DNA from: DYRG01 sp041161065
GTDB taxonomy: Bacteria; Pseudomonadota; Gammaproteobacteria; Beggiatoales; Beggiatoaceae
Length of the DNA stretch: 64,000 nucleotides
Assembly: GCA_041161065.1 (NCBI GenBank)
Contig: JBEAVE010000040.1
Span: 15,539-79,538 of the forward strand
Reading direction: 5' to 3'
The notes beneath the pieces were generated by a model that did no database searches, was not told the origin of the DNA, and was given only the letters and a program-made list of their open reading frames with translations. A program made the translations under genes and the position numbers. Below are positions 25,345 through 33,821 of this stretch, piece after piece (the stretch's first letter is position 1; the number at the start of each line of letters is the position of its first letter).

Positions 25345-26098
25345 TAACGACGACGGCTATCAAGCGACGGGTTTATTGGCGGTCGTTGAAATGCTCCAAA
25401 CGCTGGATTTTGTTGAAAAAGTCACCGTCGTCGCCCCCGATCAAGATCGCAGCGGCGCGAGTCATTCTTTGACCATCGATCAACCCTTGCGCCCCGTTCA
25501 CATCGAACCCAATATTTATTATGTCAATGGCACGCCGACCGATTGTGTGCATTTGGCAATCAATGGGTTATTGGATTTTATGCCCGACATGGTGATTTCT
25601 GGGATCAATCCGGTGGCGAATTTGGGCGACGATGTGTTGTATTCGGGGACGGTCGCGGCGGCGATGGAAGGGCGTTTTTTGGGATTGCCGGCGATTGCGA
25701 TGTCATTGGCGGGATCTTTAAATCGGCAAGTGACACTGCATTACGACACGGCGACGCAAGTTTTATGTAATTTACTCAAGCGGTTACAACAATATCCATT
25801 GCCACAGGATACGATTTTAAATATCAACGTGCCGAATGTGCCTTTTGAAGCATTAAAAGCTATCCAAATCACCCGCTTAGGGCATCGTCATCAATCCGAA
25901 CCGATGATCAAATCGAGTGATCCGCGCGGACGGGCGATTTATTGGCTGGGACCGCCCGGAAATGCCCGCGATGACGGTGAAGGTACTGATTTTGATGCGA
26001 TTTCTCGAAACATTGTCTCGATCACGCCCCTTCAAATCGATTTGACCCGCCACGCCGCCATTCCCACTTTAACCCGTTGGTTAGATTTATCGATGTAG
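25328..26098 (+). CDS. surE: 5'/3'-nucleotidase SurE
   Basis: 256 residues. The metal-site motif VSNDDGYQATGL is at residues 5-16, with DRSGASHSLT, GTPTDCVHLAI and SGINPVANLGDDVLYSGTVAAAMEG following. SurE dephosphorylates nucleoside monophosphates. Its usual partners (pcm, nlpD, rpoS) are missing; here it is attached to arginine genes by a 17-base overlap with argF. Confidence 0.95.
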   Translation: MKILVSNDDGYQATGLLAVVEMLQTLDFVEKVTVVAPDQDRSGASHSLTIDQPLRPVHIEPNIYYVNGTPTDCVHLAINGLLDFMPDMVISGINPVANLGDDVLYSGTVAAAMEGRFLGLPAIAMSLAGSLNRQVTLHYDTATQVLCNLLKRLQQYPLPQDTILNINVPNVPFEALKAIQITRLGHRHQSEPMIKSSDPRGRAIYWLGPPGNARDDGEGTDFDAISRNIVSITPLQIDLTRHAAIPTLTRWLDLSM

Positions 26099-26130
26099 CG
26101 CGCGTTTGTCAAATAGAGGGATTTAATGAA

Positions 26131-27027
26131 ATGTTGCCCGAATCTTTTTTCAATTATCGCCGCCTGCGCTATTTCAAGATAAGCCTTGGATTATTAGCCG
26201 TTTTATCAATCGCTTACGCGACTCACAAAGCCTATCCCGTGCCGAATGGAGGGACTTGGCTGGGTTATACCTTAGGCATCATGAGTACCCTGCTTATTGT
26301 GTGGTTAATGTGGTTTGGGATAAGAAAGCGACATTACAAATCGTCATTTGGTTCATTACAAGGGTGGTTGTCGGCGCACATTTGGTTGGGATTATTGCTC
26401 ATTGCAATGGTTACGTTGCACAGTGGATTTCAAATCGGTTGGAATGTACATTCTTTAGCGTATTTTCTCATGTTAGCGGTGATTTTTAGTGGAATGTACG
26501 GGGTGTTTGTTTATTTGTACTACCCTCAAAAAATGGCGGAAAACCAAGGCGGTTTAACACCCGATGTAATGGTTCGAGAAATCCTCGCATTAGAGCAAGA
26601 ATGTTTGAGTTTAGCCGACGGATTAAGCGCAGAATTGCACCAATCTTTATTAGAAACCATCGAGTCGATTCCTCTCGGTGGCAGCGCGTGGCAACAATTA
26701 ACTCGAACGCATTATTGGTCGTGGTTAGTCAGAAAACGGCGCGCTATATTGCAGCAAGTCGGTGTTAATATTGATGAAAATTTGTACGATCCCACTATTT
26801 TCCTCGTCGCAGAAAAGCTCGCACAAACCACCGAATTAGAGGAAAATCGCCAATTACGCCGTTTGTTAGAATTGCTCACCCGTAAAAATGCTTTATTAGC
26901 CCGTTTGAGAAAAAATATTCAATATCAAGCCTTTCTCGATATTTGGTTATATGTCCACATTCCTCTCTCATTTGCTTTATTATCGGCGTTAATTGTTCAT
27001 ATTATAACGGTATTTCTATATTGGTGA
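26131..27027 (+). CDS. Cytochrome-b-like / ferric-reductase-like membrane protein
   Basis: I choose the ATG at 26131 (MLPESFFNYRRLRYFK) with GAGGG upstream; the frame opens earlier inside surE. The 298-residue protein has four or five membrane segments. Two of them carry histidine pairs 14 residues apart: HIWLGLLLIAMVTLH near residue 87 and HIPLSFALLSALIVH near the C-terminus. This is the spacing of bis-haem b-type four-helix bundles. A ~130-residue hydrophilic helical segment lies between the bundle halves. It is translationally close to the following PP2C-like gene. No exact family recognised. Confidence 0.7.
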   Translation: MLPESFFNYRRLRYFKISLGLLAVLSIAYATHKAYPVPNGGTWLGYTLGIMSTLLIVWLMWFGIRKRHYKSSFGSLQGWLSAHIWLGLLLIAMVTLHSGFQIGWNVHSLAYFLMLAVIFSGMYGVFVYLYYPQKMAENQGGLTPDVMVREILALEQECLSLADGLSAELHQSLLETIESIPLGGSAWQQLTRTHYWSWLVRKRRAILQQVGVNIDENLYDPTIFLVAEKLAQTTELEENRQLRRLLELLTRKNALLARLRKNIQYQAFLDIWLYVHIPLSFALLSALIVHIITVFLYW

Positions 27028-27032
27028 GCAAA

Positions 27033-27821
27033 ATGTTATATTTCGACAGCCATTTTAGTATAGGACGCACGCATTTAATTTGTGAAGATTATGCGCGGCG
27101 GGGGATTTCTACTTTTCCTTGGGTGATGGTTTCTGATGGGTGTTCTGCATCAGAAGATAGCGACATTGGATCGAGGTTATTAACCCTAACTGCTCAAAAA
27201 CAACTTTCTCTCTTAAATCATTTGCCAGATTATGAGCATTTTGGCAAACAAGTCATTTCTAAAACCGCCGATCTTTCTCACACATTAGGATTGCCAGATA
27301 ATGCACTCGATGCGACATTATTGTTAGGTATTGCGAAAGGACGAACGGTGCATATCTACATTTATGGTGATGGTTTCATTGTACTTAAAAATCATCAGCA
27401 ACAATGGCGTACAATTGAGGTTTCTTTTACGCAAAATGCACCATTTTATTTAAGTTATTGGCTTAACGAAGATTATCGCCTTACTTATCAAAATTTATCC
27501 TCAGAAAACAATCAATTAAAAATAACTGATCATCACAAAAGTGCGTTTTATGCTTTTGATAAAATATTGCATTATCAGTTTTCATTAGATGATTATCCAA
27601 TGATTGCAATTTGTTCTGATGGTTTAAGCAAATTTGTTAATATGACGGCTTACCAAGCGGTTTCAGTAGAAACATTATTACCAACATTATTTGATTTCCC
27701 ATCTTTAGCGGGTTCTTTTGTCAAACGACGCTTGCCTGCGATTTTAAAAGGTTTAGAAAAAGAGAACATTTTACCTTTTGATGACTTTTCAATGGGCGTA
27801 TTTGTCGATGCTATTTCTTAA
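27033..27821 (+). CDS. PP2C-like (PPM) protein phosphatase
   Basis: 262 residues from the ATG at 27033; a GTG at 27024 overlapping the upstream stop is an alternative. Motifs consistent with a PPM phosphatase are IGRTHLICEDYARRG, WVMVSDGCSASEDSDIG (the metal-binding DG), IYGDGFIVL and AICSDGLSKF. The protein would dephosphorylate Ser/Thr substrates in the cytoplasm. Its place just behind a cytochrome-b-like membrane gene suggests one operon. Its end converges on the GspC-like gene with a 4-base overlap. Confidence 0.75.
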   Translation: MLYFDSHFSIGRTHLICEDYARRGISTFPWVMVSDGCSASEDSDIGSRLLTLTAQKQLSLLNHLPDYEHFGKQVISKTADLSHTLGLPDNALDATLLLGIAKGRTVHIYIYGDGFIVLKNHQQQWRTIEVSFTQNAPFYLSYWLNEDYRLTYQNLSSENNQLKITDHHKSAFYAFDKILHYQFSLDDYPMIAICSDGLSKFVNMTAYQAVSVETLLPTLFDFPSLAGSFVKRRLPAILKGLEKENILPFDDFSMGVFVDAIS

Positions 27822-28324
27822 CGGGGATTTTGTAAATAAAGACAAATGGTTTCTGGCGTGCCATTCTGCACGATTTCAATCATATTATCGTTAATTGTTT
27901 CAATAATTGAACCGTCGGGCAATTCATCTAATTTTGCATACCGTTTGATTTTCTTTTCTTTATCCAAAATGAGAACAAAACGGGTTTTATTTTCTTTCAC
28001 AATTCCTCTAATTTCCCAATCGCGAACGATTTCAGGTTTCGGCGGCGCAGCGGGTTTCACGGGCGGTGGTGGCGGCGGTGTTCCAGTGGGAGGAGGTGGC
28101 GGCGGAGGCGGGGGTTCTCGCCAGGCTTTTTTCTGACGAATTACCTCAAAAAATGCTTTATAATCAGTGGGTTGCTGCAATTCAGACATTTGCCAATTAT
28201 CAGCAACCGGTAAAGCATTTGATTTGGGCGTTGGAGAAGAAATCATTTGAAATGCCAAACTTGCATTAATAATAACAAGCCCCGCTAATCCTAATAGACT
28301 GTATTGTAAGGTTTTTGAAATCAT
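27818..28324 (-). CDS. gspC: Type II secretion GspC/GspN-like protein
   Basis: I start at the ATG at 28324, which overlaps the gspM-like stop (ATGA). The 168-residue product has one N-terminal membrane helix (LLGLAGLVIINASLAF) and a long polyproline linker (runs of nine and six Pro). The C-terminal HR domain (WEIRGIVKENKTRFVLIL through LPDGSIIETINDNMIEIVQNG) has the beta pattern that binds the GspD secretin N-domain. No PDZ domain follows. It stands where gspN is in the canonical order, but its domain is that of GspC. Confidence 0.75.
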   Translation of the reverse strand: MISKTLQYSLLGLAGLVIINASLAFQMISSPTPKSNALPVADNWQMSELQQPTDYKAFFEVIRQKKAWREPPPPPPPPPTGTPPPPPPVKPAAPPKPEIVRDWEIRGIVKENKTRFVLILDKEKKIKRYAKLDELPDGSIIETINDNMIEIVQNGTPETICLYLQNPR

Positions 28325-28887
28325 GGCGCGTCCACCGGCACTTGAAAATAAGCCGTCACCACCAACGTAAAACGCCCATTTGGCGGGGCTTGAATATCCA
28401 ATCGATCCACAATCACCCATTGCGGATGATTTGCCATATTGAGCAACAGTTGTTCAAACCCCTCAGAAACAAATACCCCGTCCATTTGCGCAGAAATCTG
28501 CCAAAGCGGTGGTTGCTCTTTTGTTTCAATCGGTTCTTCCACTGTTAAACGATGCACTTGTAATTTCACCGCTTTTGCTTGATTATCCAACCAAGTTTGC
28601 AAAGTTGCTTGCGCCAATCCTTTGCTGGTTGATTTCCATAGTTTCTCTTCTAAAGGGATTTTTAATGCTCTCATTTGCTCAATTCTAGCTACCCATTGTG
28701 TTTCATTACTAACGGTTTGTAATTGCATTAAATGGCTGGCTTGAGATTGGTAATCTTTCATCAACTTTTGGCGATAATCATCAATTGCTAAAATTCCATA
28801 AAAGACTAATATCGTTGCAATCAACCACAAACCGAATCGTAATCGGATATTTGTTCGCAATTCTTGTAAAGGATTTTCAAATTCCAT
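28321..28887 (-). CDS. gspM: Type II secretion inner-membrane protein GspM
   Basis: 188 residues: a short cytoplasmic tail, one membrane helix (FGLWLIATILVFYGILAI) and a periplasmic ferredoxin-like region. Sequence identity to PulM is not obvious by eye; position directly behind gspL and the topology support the call. GspM partners GspL in the inner-membrane platform. It begins 1 base before the gspL stop region. Confidence 0.75.
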   Translation of the reverse strand: MEFENPLQELRTNIRLRFGLWLIATILVFYGILAIDDYRQKLMKDYQSQASHLMQLQTVSNETQWVARIEQMRALKIPLEEKLWKSTSKGLAQATLQTWLDNQAKAVKLQVHRLTVEEPIETKEQPPLWQISAQMDGVFVSEGFEQLLLNMANHPQWVIVDRLDIQAPPNGRFTLVVTAYFQVPVDAP

Positions 28888-28888
28888 A

Positions 28889-29923
28889 TTATTTCTTATT
28901 TACTTTCATTGAAATCGTTAATTGATTTGCCATTTTTGAGCTCGATTTTACATCAGAAAACAGCGGAATGGTTTGATAAGTGCTGACATAATAAGAAGGT
29001 TCGAGCGGCGCGCCTTCAATTGTAAAACTCACTTCGCCGGTTTGATAATGCCAGTCGATTATTTTAATCATTTGAGGCAGTTTCTCAACAATTTTTGCCA
29101 TAATTTCTAAATTATTTGGATACACATTCAAACCCAATAATCGTTCAATATGTTTTTGCTCATTAATGGTTTGAGTTTTTGCTGCTAAAATGGGATTTGC
29201 TTTGTCATTTAATTCCGCAATCTCGGTTTGTAAATTTATATAAGCAGAATACCATTTATAAATAAAAATACCTTCCCACATAAATGCACTGATAGAAATC
29301 ACTGCTAAAACCGCAATTAACCAGCGTTCTTGTAATAAACCAGACGAACGAAATGCACTGCGCGCTTTACCCCAAGGTTTCTCTAAAAAAGGGCTATCTT
29401 GTAAAGGAGTATCCGTGAATTCGGTTGCATTGTATGCTCTCAAAAAAGTTTGCCATTCTTTGATTTCTGGCAATTGCGTCCACCAACGACTTGCAATCAA
29501 AATATTATCGCGCCAAATTTGTCCTTCAATACCATCAAAACATTTCAATAATTGCACGCCATTCTCTAATGTTGAACGAAACAATGTTTCAGGTATTGAA
29601 TAAGCATTTTTAAGATTTTGCTCAAGTTGGGCGGTTTCTATTTTAGAGGAATCCCACACCCAAGTTTGCGCAACTCCTTGTTTCCAAACACTAAAACTAC
29701 TACCTTCGGGAAATGGATTCCATTGTTGAATGTGTGTTTGTAAAACGGCATCGCGGCGATTGACGGGAATCTCGCGCAAATCGAAGCATCGATAATGGCA
29801 CAAAGCCCGCGAAATCACCCATTCTCGGCGACCGTTGCCGTGGGTGGGCGGAATAATGTCAGCGAGGCGTTGTTGGTAACGTCGCGGCAAAAACAGGGGT
29901 TTTCGCATAAATGGGAGTTGCAT
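28889..29923 (-). CDS. gspL: Type II secretion protein GspL
   Basis: 344 residues. The N-terminal ~200 residues look like the actin-like cytoplasmic domain (REIPVNRRDAVLQTHIQQW), then comes one membrane helix (WLIAVLAVISISAFMWEGIFI) and a periplasmic helical/ferredoxin-like part. GspL links the GspE ATPase to the membrane platform. The first 65 bases overlap the end of gspK; an internal ATG at 29908 is possible. Neither start has a clear ribosome site, which suggests translational coupling. Confidence 0.8.
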   Translation of the reverse strand: MQLPFMRKPLFLPRRYQQRLADIIPPTHGNGRREWVISRALCHYRCFDLREIPVNRRDAVLQTHIQQWNPFPEGSSFSVWKQGVAQTWVWDSSKIETAQLEQNLKNAYSIPETLFRSTLENGVQLLKCFDGIEGQIWRDNILIASRWWTQLPEIKEWQTFLRAYNATEFTDTPLQDSPFLEKPWGKARSAFRSSGLLQERWLIAVLAVISISAFMWEGIFIYKWYSAYINLQTEIAELNDKANPILAAKTQTINEQKHIERLLGLNVYPNNLEIMAKIVEKLPQMIKIIDWHYQTGEVSFTIEGAPLEPSYYVSTYQTIPLFSDVKSSSKMANQLTISMKVNKK

Positions 29924-31004
29924 TTTTATAACTATTATTCAAAGGTAAATCAAGCACATATTCAACCGTCCACGGACGATTTCCTTTCGCTGCAAATGGC
30001 ATCACCGTAAAATGAATTTGCCGCATTTTGTTTTGTCCATGATACCACAAAGTTAGGCGCATTTGATTAGATGCAAAAAACGCCAATTGCTCGGGTTCAT
30101 ATAACAACGGCACACCCACAATTTCATTTAATTCTAAATAATTTCTTATCGGCATTTTCTTTCGTGCTGTAATAATTTTTTGTGCAGTTCCTATATCAAT
30201 TCCATTCAAACTTTGTAATACCAATAAAGGTGCAGTATTAAAATTAGGTGTTCCCAAATAAGCACTCACATTTGTTAATTGTCCAAAAACATTATTTTCC
30301 CACACACTTGGAAATTTTTTCCAATCAATAATTTCTTGCATTTCCTCTGCGGTACGGACTTTACGATTTAAGGGGGGTTTTAATGCCTTTTCTTTATAGT
30401 CACGACTTTCTGCACCATTCACTTGATACAAATCATCAAAATCAATGTAATCTTGAAACTTTGCAACCAACGGTTGGCGATGTTCTATGGGCACGCCTAA
30501 CAAACCCAATAAACGCTCCAAGTTGTTCCCATCGACAAACCCCAAACTTAATAACCCATGTTTATCTTGAATTGCAAACCGAACATCACCAAATCCATAA
30601 TAACTTTTATCATCTAATGCTAATTCATTGCCCGTTGGATCATAATTGATAACTTCTTCATCAAAATCAAGCTGTTGATCTTGTTTCTTTATGAACTTTT
30701 TAAGCGCAGCATCTAATCGGGCATTCATTTCTTCTTCGGTAAGTTTTTTAGGTTTTTTCTTATTGTGATCCTCTAATAATTCTGGTATGCTTAATCCTCC
30801 TAAATTGTAACGCTGTGTTGCAAACAAATACATTAACGTTGCTTGCGTGCTGTACATATCAAGATCGGCTTGTGTTTCATTCTGAAGCGATTGTGCAATT
30901 TCTAATGCGCGCTGCGTCCATGCAGCAAAGAAACCTGCAATCAAAGACAAAGCCGTTAAAATCCATAATACTAATGCCAATACAAATCCTTTTTGAACAC
31001 GCAT
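29859..31004 (-). CDS. gspK: Type II secretion minor pseudopilin GspK
   Basis: 381 residues from the ATG at 31004; the TTG one codon earlier is less likely. The prepilin cleavage site is RVQKG|FVLALVLWIL. The usual Glu5 is missing, as is normal for GspK. The large alpha domain with helix-hairpin-helix-like PLLVLQSLNGIDIGTAQKI is visible. GspK caps the pseudopilus with GspI and GspJ. Its start touches the gspJ stop as TGATG. Confidence 0.9.
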   Translation of the reverse strand: MRVQKGFVLALVLWILTALSLIAGFFAAWTQRALEIAQSLQNETQADLDMYSTQATLMYLFATQRYNLGGLSIPELLEDHNKKKPKKLTEEEMNARLDAALKKFIKKQDQQLDFDEEVINYDPTGNELALDDKSYYGFGDVRFAIQDKHGLLSLGFVDGNNLERLLGLLGVPIEHRQPLVAKFQDYIDFDDLYQVNGAESRDYKEKALKPPLNRKVRTAEEMQEIIDWKKFPSVWENNVFGQLTNVSAYLGTPNFNTAPLLVLQSLNGIDIGTAQKIITARKKMPIRNYLELNEIVGVPLLYEPEQLAFFASNQMRLTLWYHGQNKMRQIHFTVMPFAAKGNRPWTVEYVLDLPLNNSYKNATPIYAKTPVFAATLPTTPR

Positions 31005-31684
31005 CAAATATCCCCTCTTTGAATACTTATCAAAGGATCGTCGTTTGGTTTATCTTTTCCAGAAATGCGAACCATCCACATAAATGGCTCGTTATTTTTT
31101 TTAACTTGCAATAAAATTGTTCGAGGAAGTTGCGCAGGTTTTTCTAATGCCATGATCATTGCAGAGATTTCATCGAGATTATTAGGTGCTTTAGTTTCTG
31201 GAAGCGGAAATGTTTTATGCCAACTGCCATCTTTTGCTTGATAAGAAAAAAAACCTTCATTTCCTATCCATCTCATTACTTCCCACCACTGTTCTTCACT
31301 ATTTTTATAACGCAAAATCGTTTCATTATTTTCAAATACCAATTGCCAACCAAAAGCCGTTGGAATTCCTATGTCATTATCCAATGCAGAAAGGGTTAGT
31401 CCACTGAATTCAGTTTCTTTACCTTGAAAGGTTTGTGATTTACGGGTTTGAAATACCACGCCAACCCCCTCTTCGGGTGGATAATCTGAAATTAGTGCTG
31501 ATACCGAACTGCGAAACCAATGTTCTCTAATGACACCTTGTTGCAATTCATCTAATGTTTCTAAAAACTGTCCTCTCAAACTCGCGGTTTGTCCCAGTAT
31601 TTCAAATGCTAAGGCACTGATTAAACTAAGTAGCACTAAAACCACTAACACTTCCAATAGTGTGAAACCGTTATTTTGTTTCAT
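31004..31684 (-). CDS. gspJ: Type II secretion minor pseudopilin GspJ
   Basis: 226 residues with the prepilin signature MKQNNG|FTLLEVLVVLVLLSL and Glu5. The globular domain includes GLTLSALDNDIGIPTAFGWQLVF, in line with GspJ. It forms the pseudopilus tip complex with GspI and GspK, and lies between gspI and gspK with almost no spacing. Confidence 0.9.
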   Translation of the reverse strand: MKQNNGFTLLEVLVVLVLLSLISALAFEILGQTASLRGQFLETLDELQQGVIREHWFRSSVSALISDYPPEEGVGVVFQTRKSQTFQGKETEFSGLTLSALDNDIGIPTAFGWQLVFENNETILRYKNSEEQWWEVMRWIGNEGFFSYQAKDGSWHKTFPLPETKAPNNLDEISAMIMALEKPAQLPRTILLQVKKNNEPFMWMVRISGKDKPNDDPLISIQRGDI

Positions 31685-31688
31685 GAAT

Positions 31689-32114
31689 TTACCAAATAGA
31701 CCTCAAAGAATCCTCTGGTGTACGAACCTGTTGATAACCCGTTAAACGGATAGAAAATCGCGTGACTATTTGCTCATCTTTTATAATATCAATAACGGTA
31801 TCATACAAAGCCAATTGAAAATAACCCAATCTTCCCTCTGCATTCACACCATCTTTAGGTCCATCAACTAAAGAAGATTGCCAACGAATCAGATATTGAT
31901 TTAGAACGTGTTCACCTTGCGGTGTTAAAGAAGGATTAACCGTATCAATAAAGGCTAAGGTATTTCTAATGAGCTGATTTTTAGCGTGTGCGCCGCGAAC
32001 TTGTTGTAAATTTATAATATTACTATTAACCCAACTCAACAACGCCATACCTACACTAGAAATAAGCACTAATGCAATAATTGTTTCTAAAAGTGTAAAA
32101 CCACGTTGTTTCAT
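31689..32114 (-). CDS. gspI: Type II secretion minor pseudopilin GspI
   Basis: 141 residues with the cleavage site MKQRG|FTLLETIIALVLISS. The size and the VRGAHAKNQLIRNTLAF region fit GspI, the minor pseudopilin that nucleates the tip complex. It is four bases from both gspH and gspJ. Confidence 0.88.
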   Translation of the reverse strand: MKQRGFTLLETIIALVLISSVGMALLSWVNSNIINLQQVRGAHAKNQLIRNTLAFIDTVNPSLTPQGEHVLNQYLIRWQSSLVDGPKDGVNAEGRLGYFQLALYDTVIDIIKDEQIVTRFSIRLTGYQQVRTPEDSLRSIW

Positions 32115-32117
32115 ATA

Positions 32118-32525
32118 TTAAAGCAATTTTGCTGAACAAAAAGGAGGTTCAAGTTTAATCACAAATTGCTCTTCGCCATGAAATAGCGTCAAATGCCCTC
32201 CTGCACAAGCTCCATTACTCCGAAAACGAATCGGTTGTTGGGTTTGTAATTTCCAACCTTCTGGTAATTCTAGCAATTTGGGTGCAGTCGAGGGTAAAGG
32301 ATACACGGTTAAATCAAAGTTTTCTCCCTGTTGAAAGGTCTTAAAATGCAAGCCATTCAATTGAGAAAGAATATCGTCTTTTTGATAGGAAATAACCATG
32401 CCTTCATAAATAGCAGACATTCGAGGTAATGCTAATCCTGTAATAAGTCCTAGCACTAATAAAACGATAAGAAGTTCTAATAGCGTGAAACCCTTATCTT
32501 GGTGGTAAATAACCAATGTCTGCAT
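32118..32525 (-). CDS. gspH: Type II secretion minor pseudopilin GspH
   Basis: I take the ATG at 32525, preceded by a strong GGGGGGAG; the longer open frame would add 41 residues within gspG. The 135-residue protein has HQDKG|FTLLELLIVLLVLGLITG, the type IV prepilin motif, with an unusually long 12-residue leader. It overlaps gspG by 32 bases. Confidence 0.85.
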   Translation of the reverse strand: MQTLVIYHQDKGFTLLELLIVLLVLGLITGLALPRMSAIYEGMVISYQKDDILSQLNGLHFKTFQQGENFDLTVYPLPSTAPKLLELPEGWKLQTQQPIRFRSNGACAGGHLTLFHGEEQFVIKLEPPFCSAKLL

Positions 32526-32919
32526 TAGTGTTTTCTCCCCCCAATTGTCCATCGCCACCAAATGAATATAAAGCAAAAGGTTGTCCGTCACTACCGGGAA
32601 TACTATATTGGTAGGAATGATTCCAAGGATCGAGAGGAATTGCTTCATCTAAATAAGGACCTTTCCACAACGGTTTAATTCTTTCATCGGCGGGCGGTGT
32701 TCTTAACAAGTTCAAACCCTCATCAGCGGTAGGAAAACGTCCAATGTTCAAACGCATAGCTTCTAATGATCCTTTAAGCATTTTGATTTGAGTTTTGGCG
32801 GTTTGAACCTTTGACGCATCAACCTGCGTGAACAAACGCGGTCCAACCAATCCAGCTAACATTCCAATAATCACTAAAACCACTAACATTTCTAATAGGG
32901 TGAAACCTTGATTCTTCAT
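32494..32919 (-). CDS. gspG: Type II secretion major pseudopilin GspG
   Basis: 141 residues from the ATG at 32919 with AAGGAA upstream. Prepilin site MKNQG|FTLLEMLVVLVIIGM. Hallmarks are TAKTQIKMLKGSLEAMRLNIGRFPT, LRTPPADE, WKGPYLDE, PLDPWNHSYQYSIPG and the C-terminal SFGGDGQLGGE calcium region. It is the pseudopilus subunit and the first gene of this gsp run. gspD, gspE and gspF are not in the window. Confidence 0.96.
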   Translation of the reverse strand: MKNQGFTLLEMLVVLVIIGMLAGLVGPRLFTQVDASKVQTAKTQIKMLKGSLEAMRLNIGRFPTADEGLNLLRTPPADERIKPLWKGPYLDEAIPLDPWNHSYQYSIPGSDGQPFALYSFGGDGQLGGENTNADIGYLPPR

Positions 32920-32989
32920 ATAAGTTCCTTTAAGTTTCTTAAAATTGCCATTCAAAAGTCGCCATAATGTACCACAAATTTATGTTATT

Positions 32990-33403
32990 ATGAAGTTTAT
33001 GAAATCGCACAGACCCCTTATTCATTTGATTAAATACCACTATCCTGAAGTGCAAGCTATTTATTTGTTTGGTTCTTATATAAATGGTGGTTTTTCTTCC
33101 GATAGCGATGTCGATATTGCTTTATTATTACCATTTGAAAAAAAAGAGCAACTATTAATGAGCCCGTTACATTTTGTATTAGAAAATTATTTTAATCGTG
33201 ATGTGGATTTGGTGAATTTACGCGCGGTTTCTACCGTATTTCAAAATATCATTATTAATACTGGAATGGTTGTTTATTGCGCCGATGAATATTCAAAAGG
33301 AATATTTGAAATGCTTGTGTGGTCTTTTTATCAAAAGTTGAATGAAGAGCGCGCAGAAATTCTTAATGAATTCTTTAAAACAGGTAAAGCCTATGCTATC
33401 TAA
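32990..33403 (+). CDS. mntA: MntA-type nucleotidyltransferase antitoxin
   Basis: 137 residues from the ATG at 32990 (a second Met is 3 codons later). The minimal nucleotidyltransferase motif GSX10DXD is exact: GSYINGGFSSDSDVD. In known MntA/HepT pairs, MntA AMPylates a tyrosine in the toxin to neutralise it. It overlaps the HEPN gene by 11 bases and diverges from gspG with about 70 bases between the starts. Confidence 0.92.
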   Translation: MKFMKSHRPLIHLIKYHYPEVQAIYLFGSYINGGFSSDSDVDIALLLPFEKKEQLLMSPLHFVLENYFNRDVDLVNLRAVSTVFQNIIINTGMVVYCADEYSKGIFEMLVWSFYQKLNEERAEILNEFFKTGKAYAI

Positions 33404-33821
33404 CTTTGATGATGTGATAATCAATAAAATTCAAAGTATTCAACGGTGTATTTTAAGGGCAACAGAAGAACACCAATTAGCAGGCATATCTTTTATTCAA
33501 GATTTTAGTCGTCAAGATGCTGCTGTTTTAAATATTACACGCGCTTGTGAACAAACCATCGATTTAGCAAATTACTTAATTAAAAAAAATAAATTAGGCA
33601 TTCCCAATAGTAGCCGTGAAAGTTTTGAATTGTTAGCACAACATAATATGATTTCAATTTCGCTTTGTCAGCAATTACAAAAAATGGTTGGATTTCGTAA
33701 TATTGCTATTCATGAATATCAAAAATTAAATCCTCACATTATTGTTTCTATAATTGAAACGGGCTTAGAAGATTTATTAGCATTCACTTTTGAAATCAAA
33801 AAAGGATTAGTATTCAAATGA
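33393..33821 (+). CDS. hepT: HepT-type HEPN ribonuclease toxin
   Basis: 142 residues from the ATG at 33393. The catalytic RX4HXY motif is exact: RNIAIHEY, in the context KMVGFRNIAIHEYQKL typical of HepT. HEPN toxins cleave tRNA or mRNA. The tyrosine of the motif is the one AMPylated by MntA in studied systems. It overlaps mntA and its stop overlaps the tcdA start (ATGA), so all three are likely translated together. Confidence 0.92.
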   Translation: MLSNFDDVIINKIQSIQRCILRATEEHQLAGISFIQDFSRQDAAVLNITRACEQTIDLANYLIKKNKLGIPNSSRESFELLAQHNMISISLCQQLQKMVGFRNIAIHEYQKLNPHIIVSIIETGLEDLLAFTFEIKKGLVFK

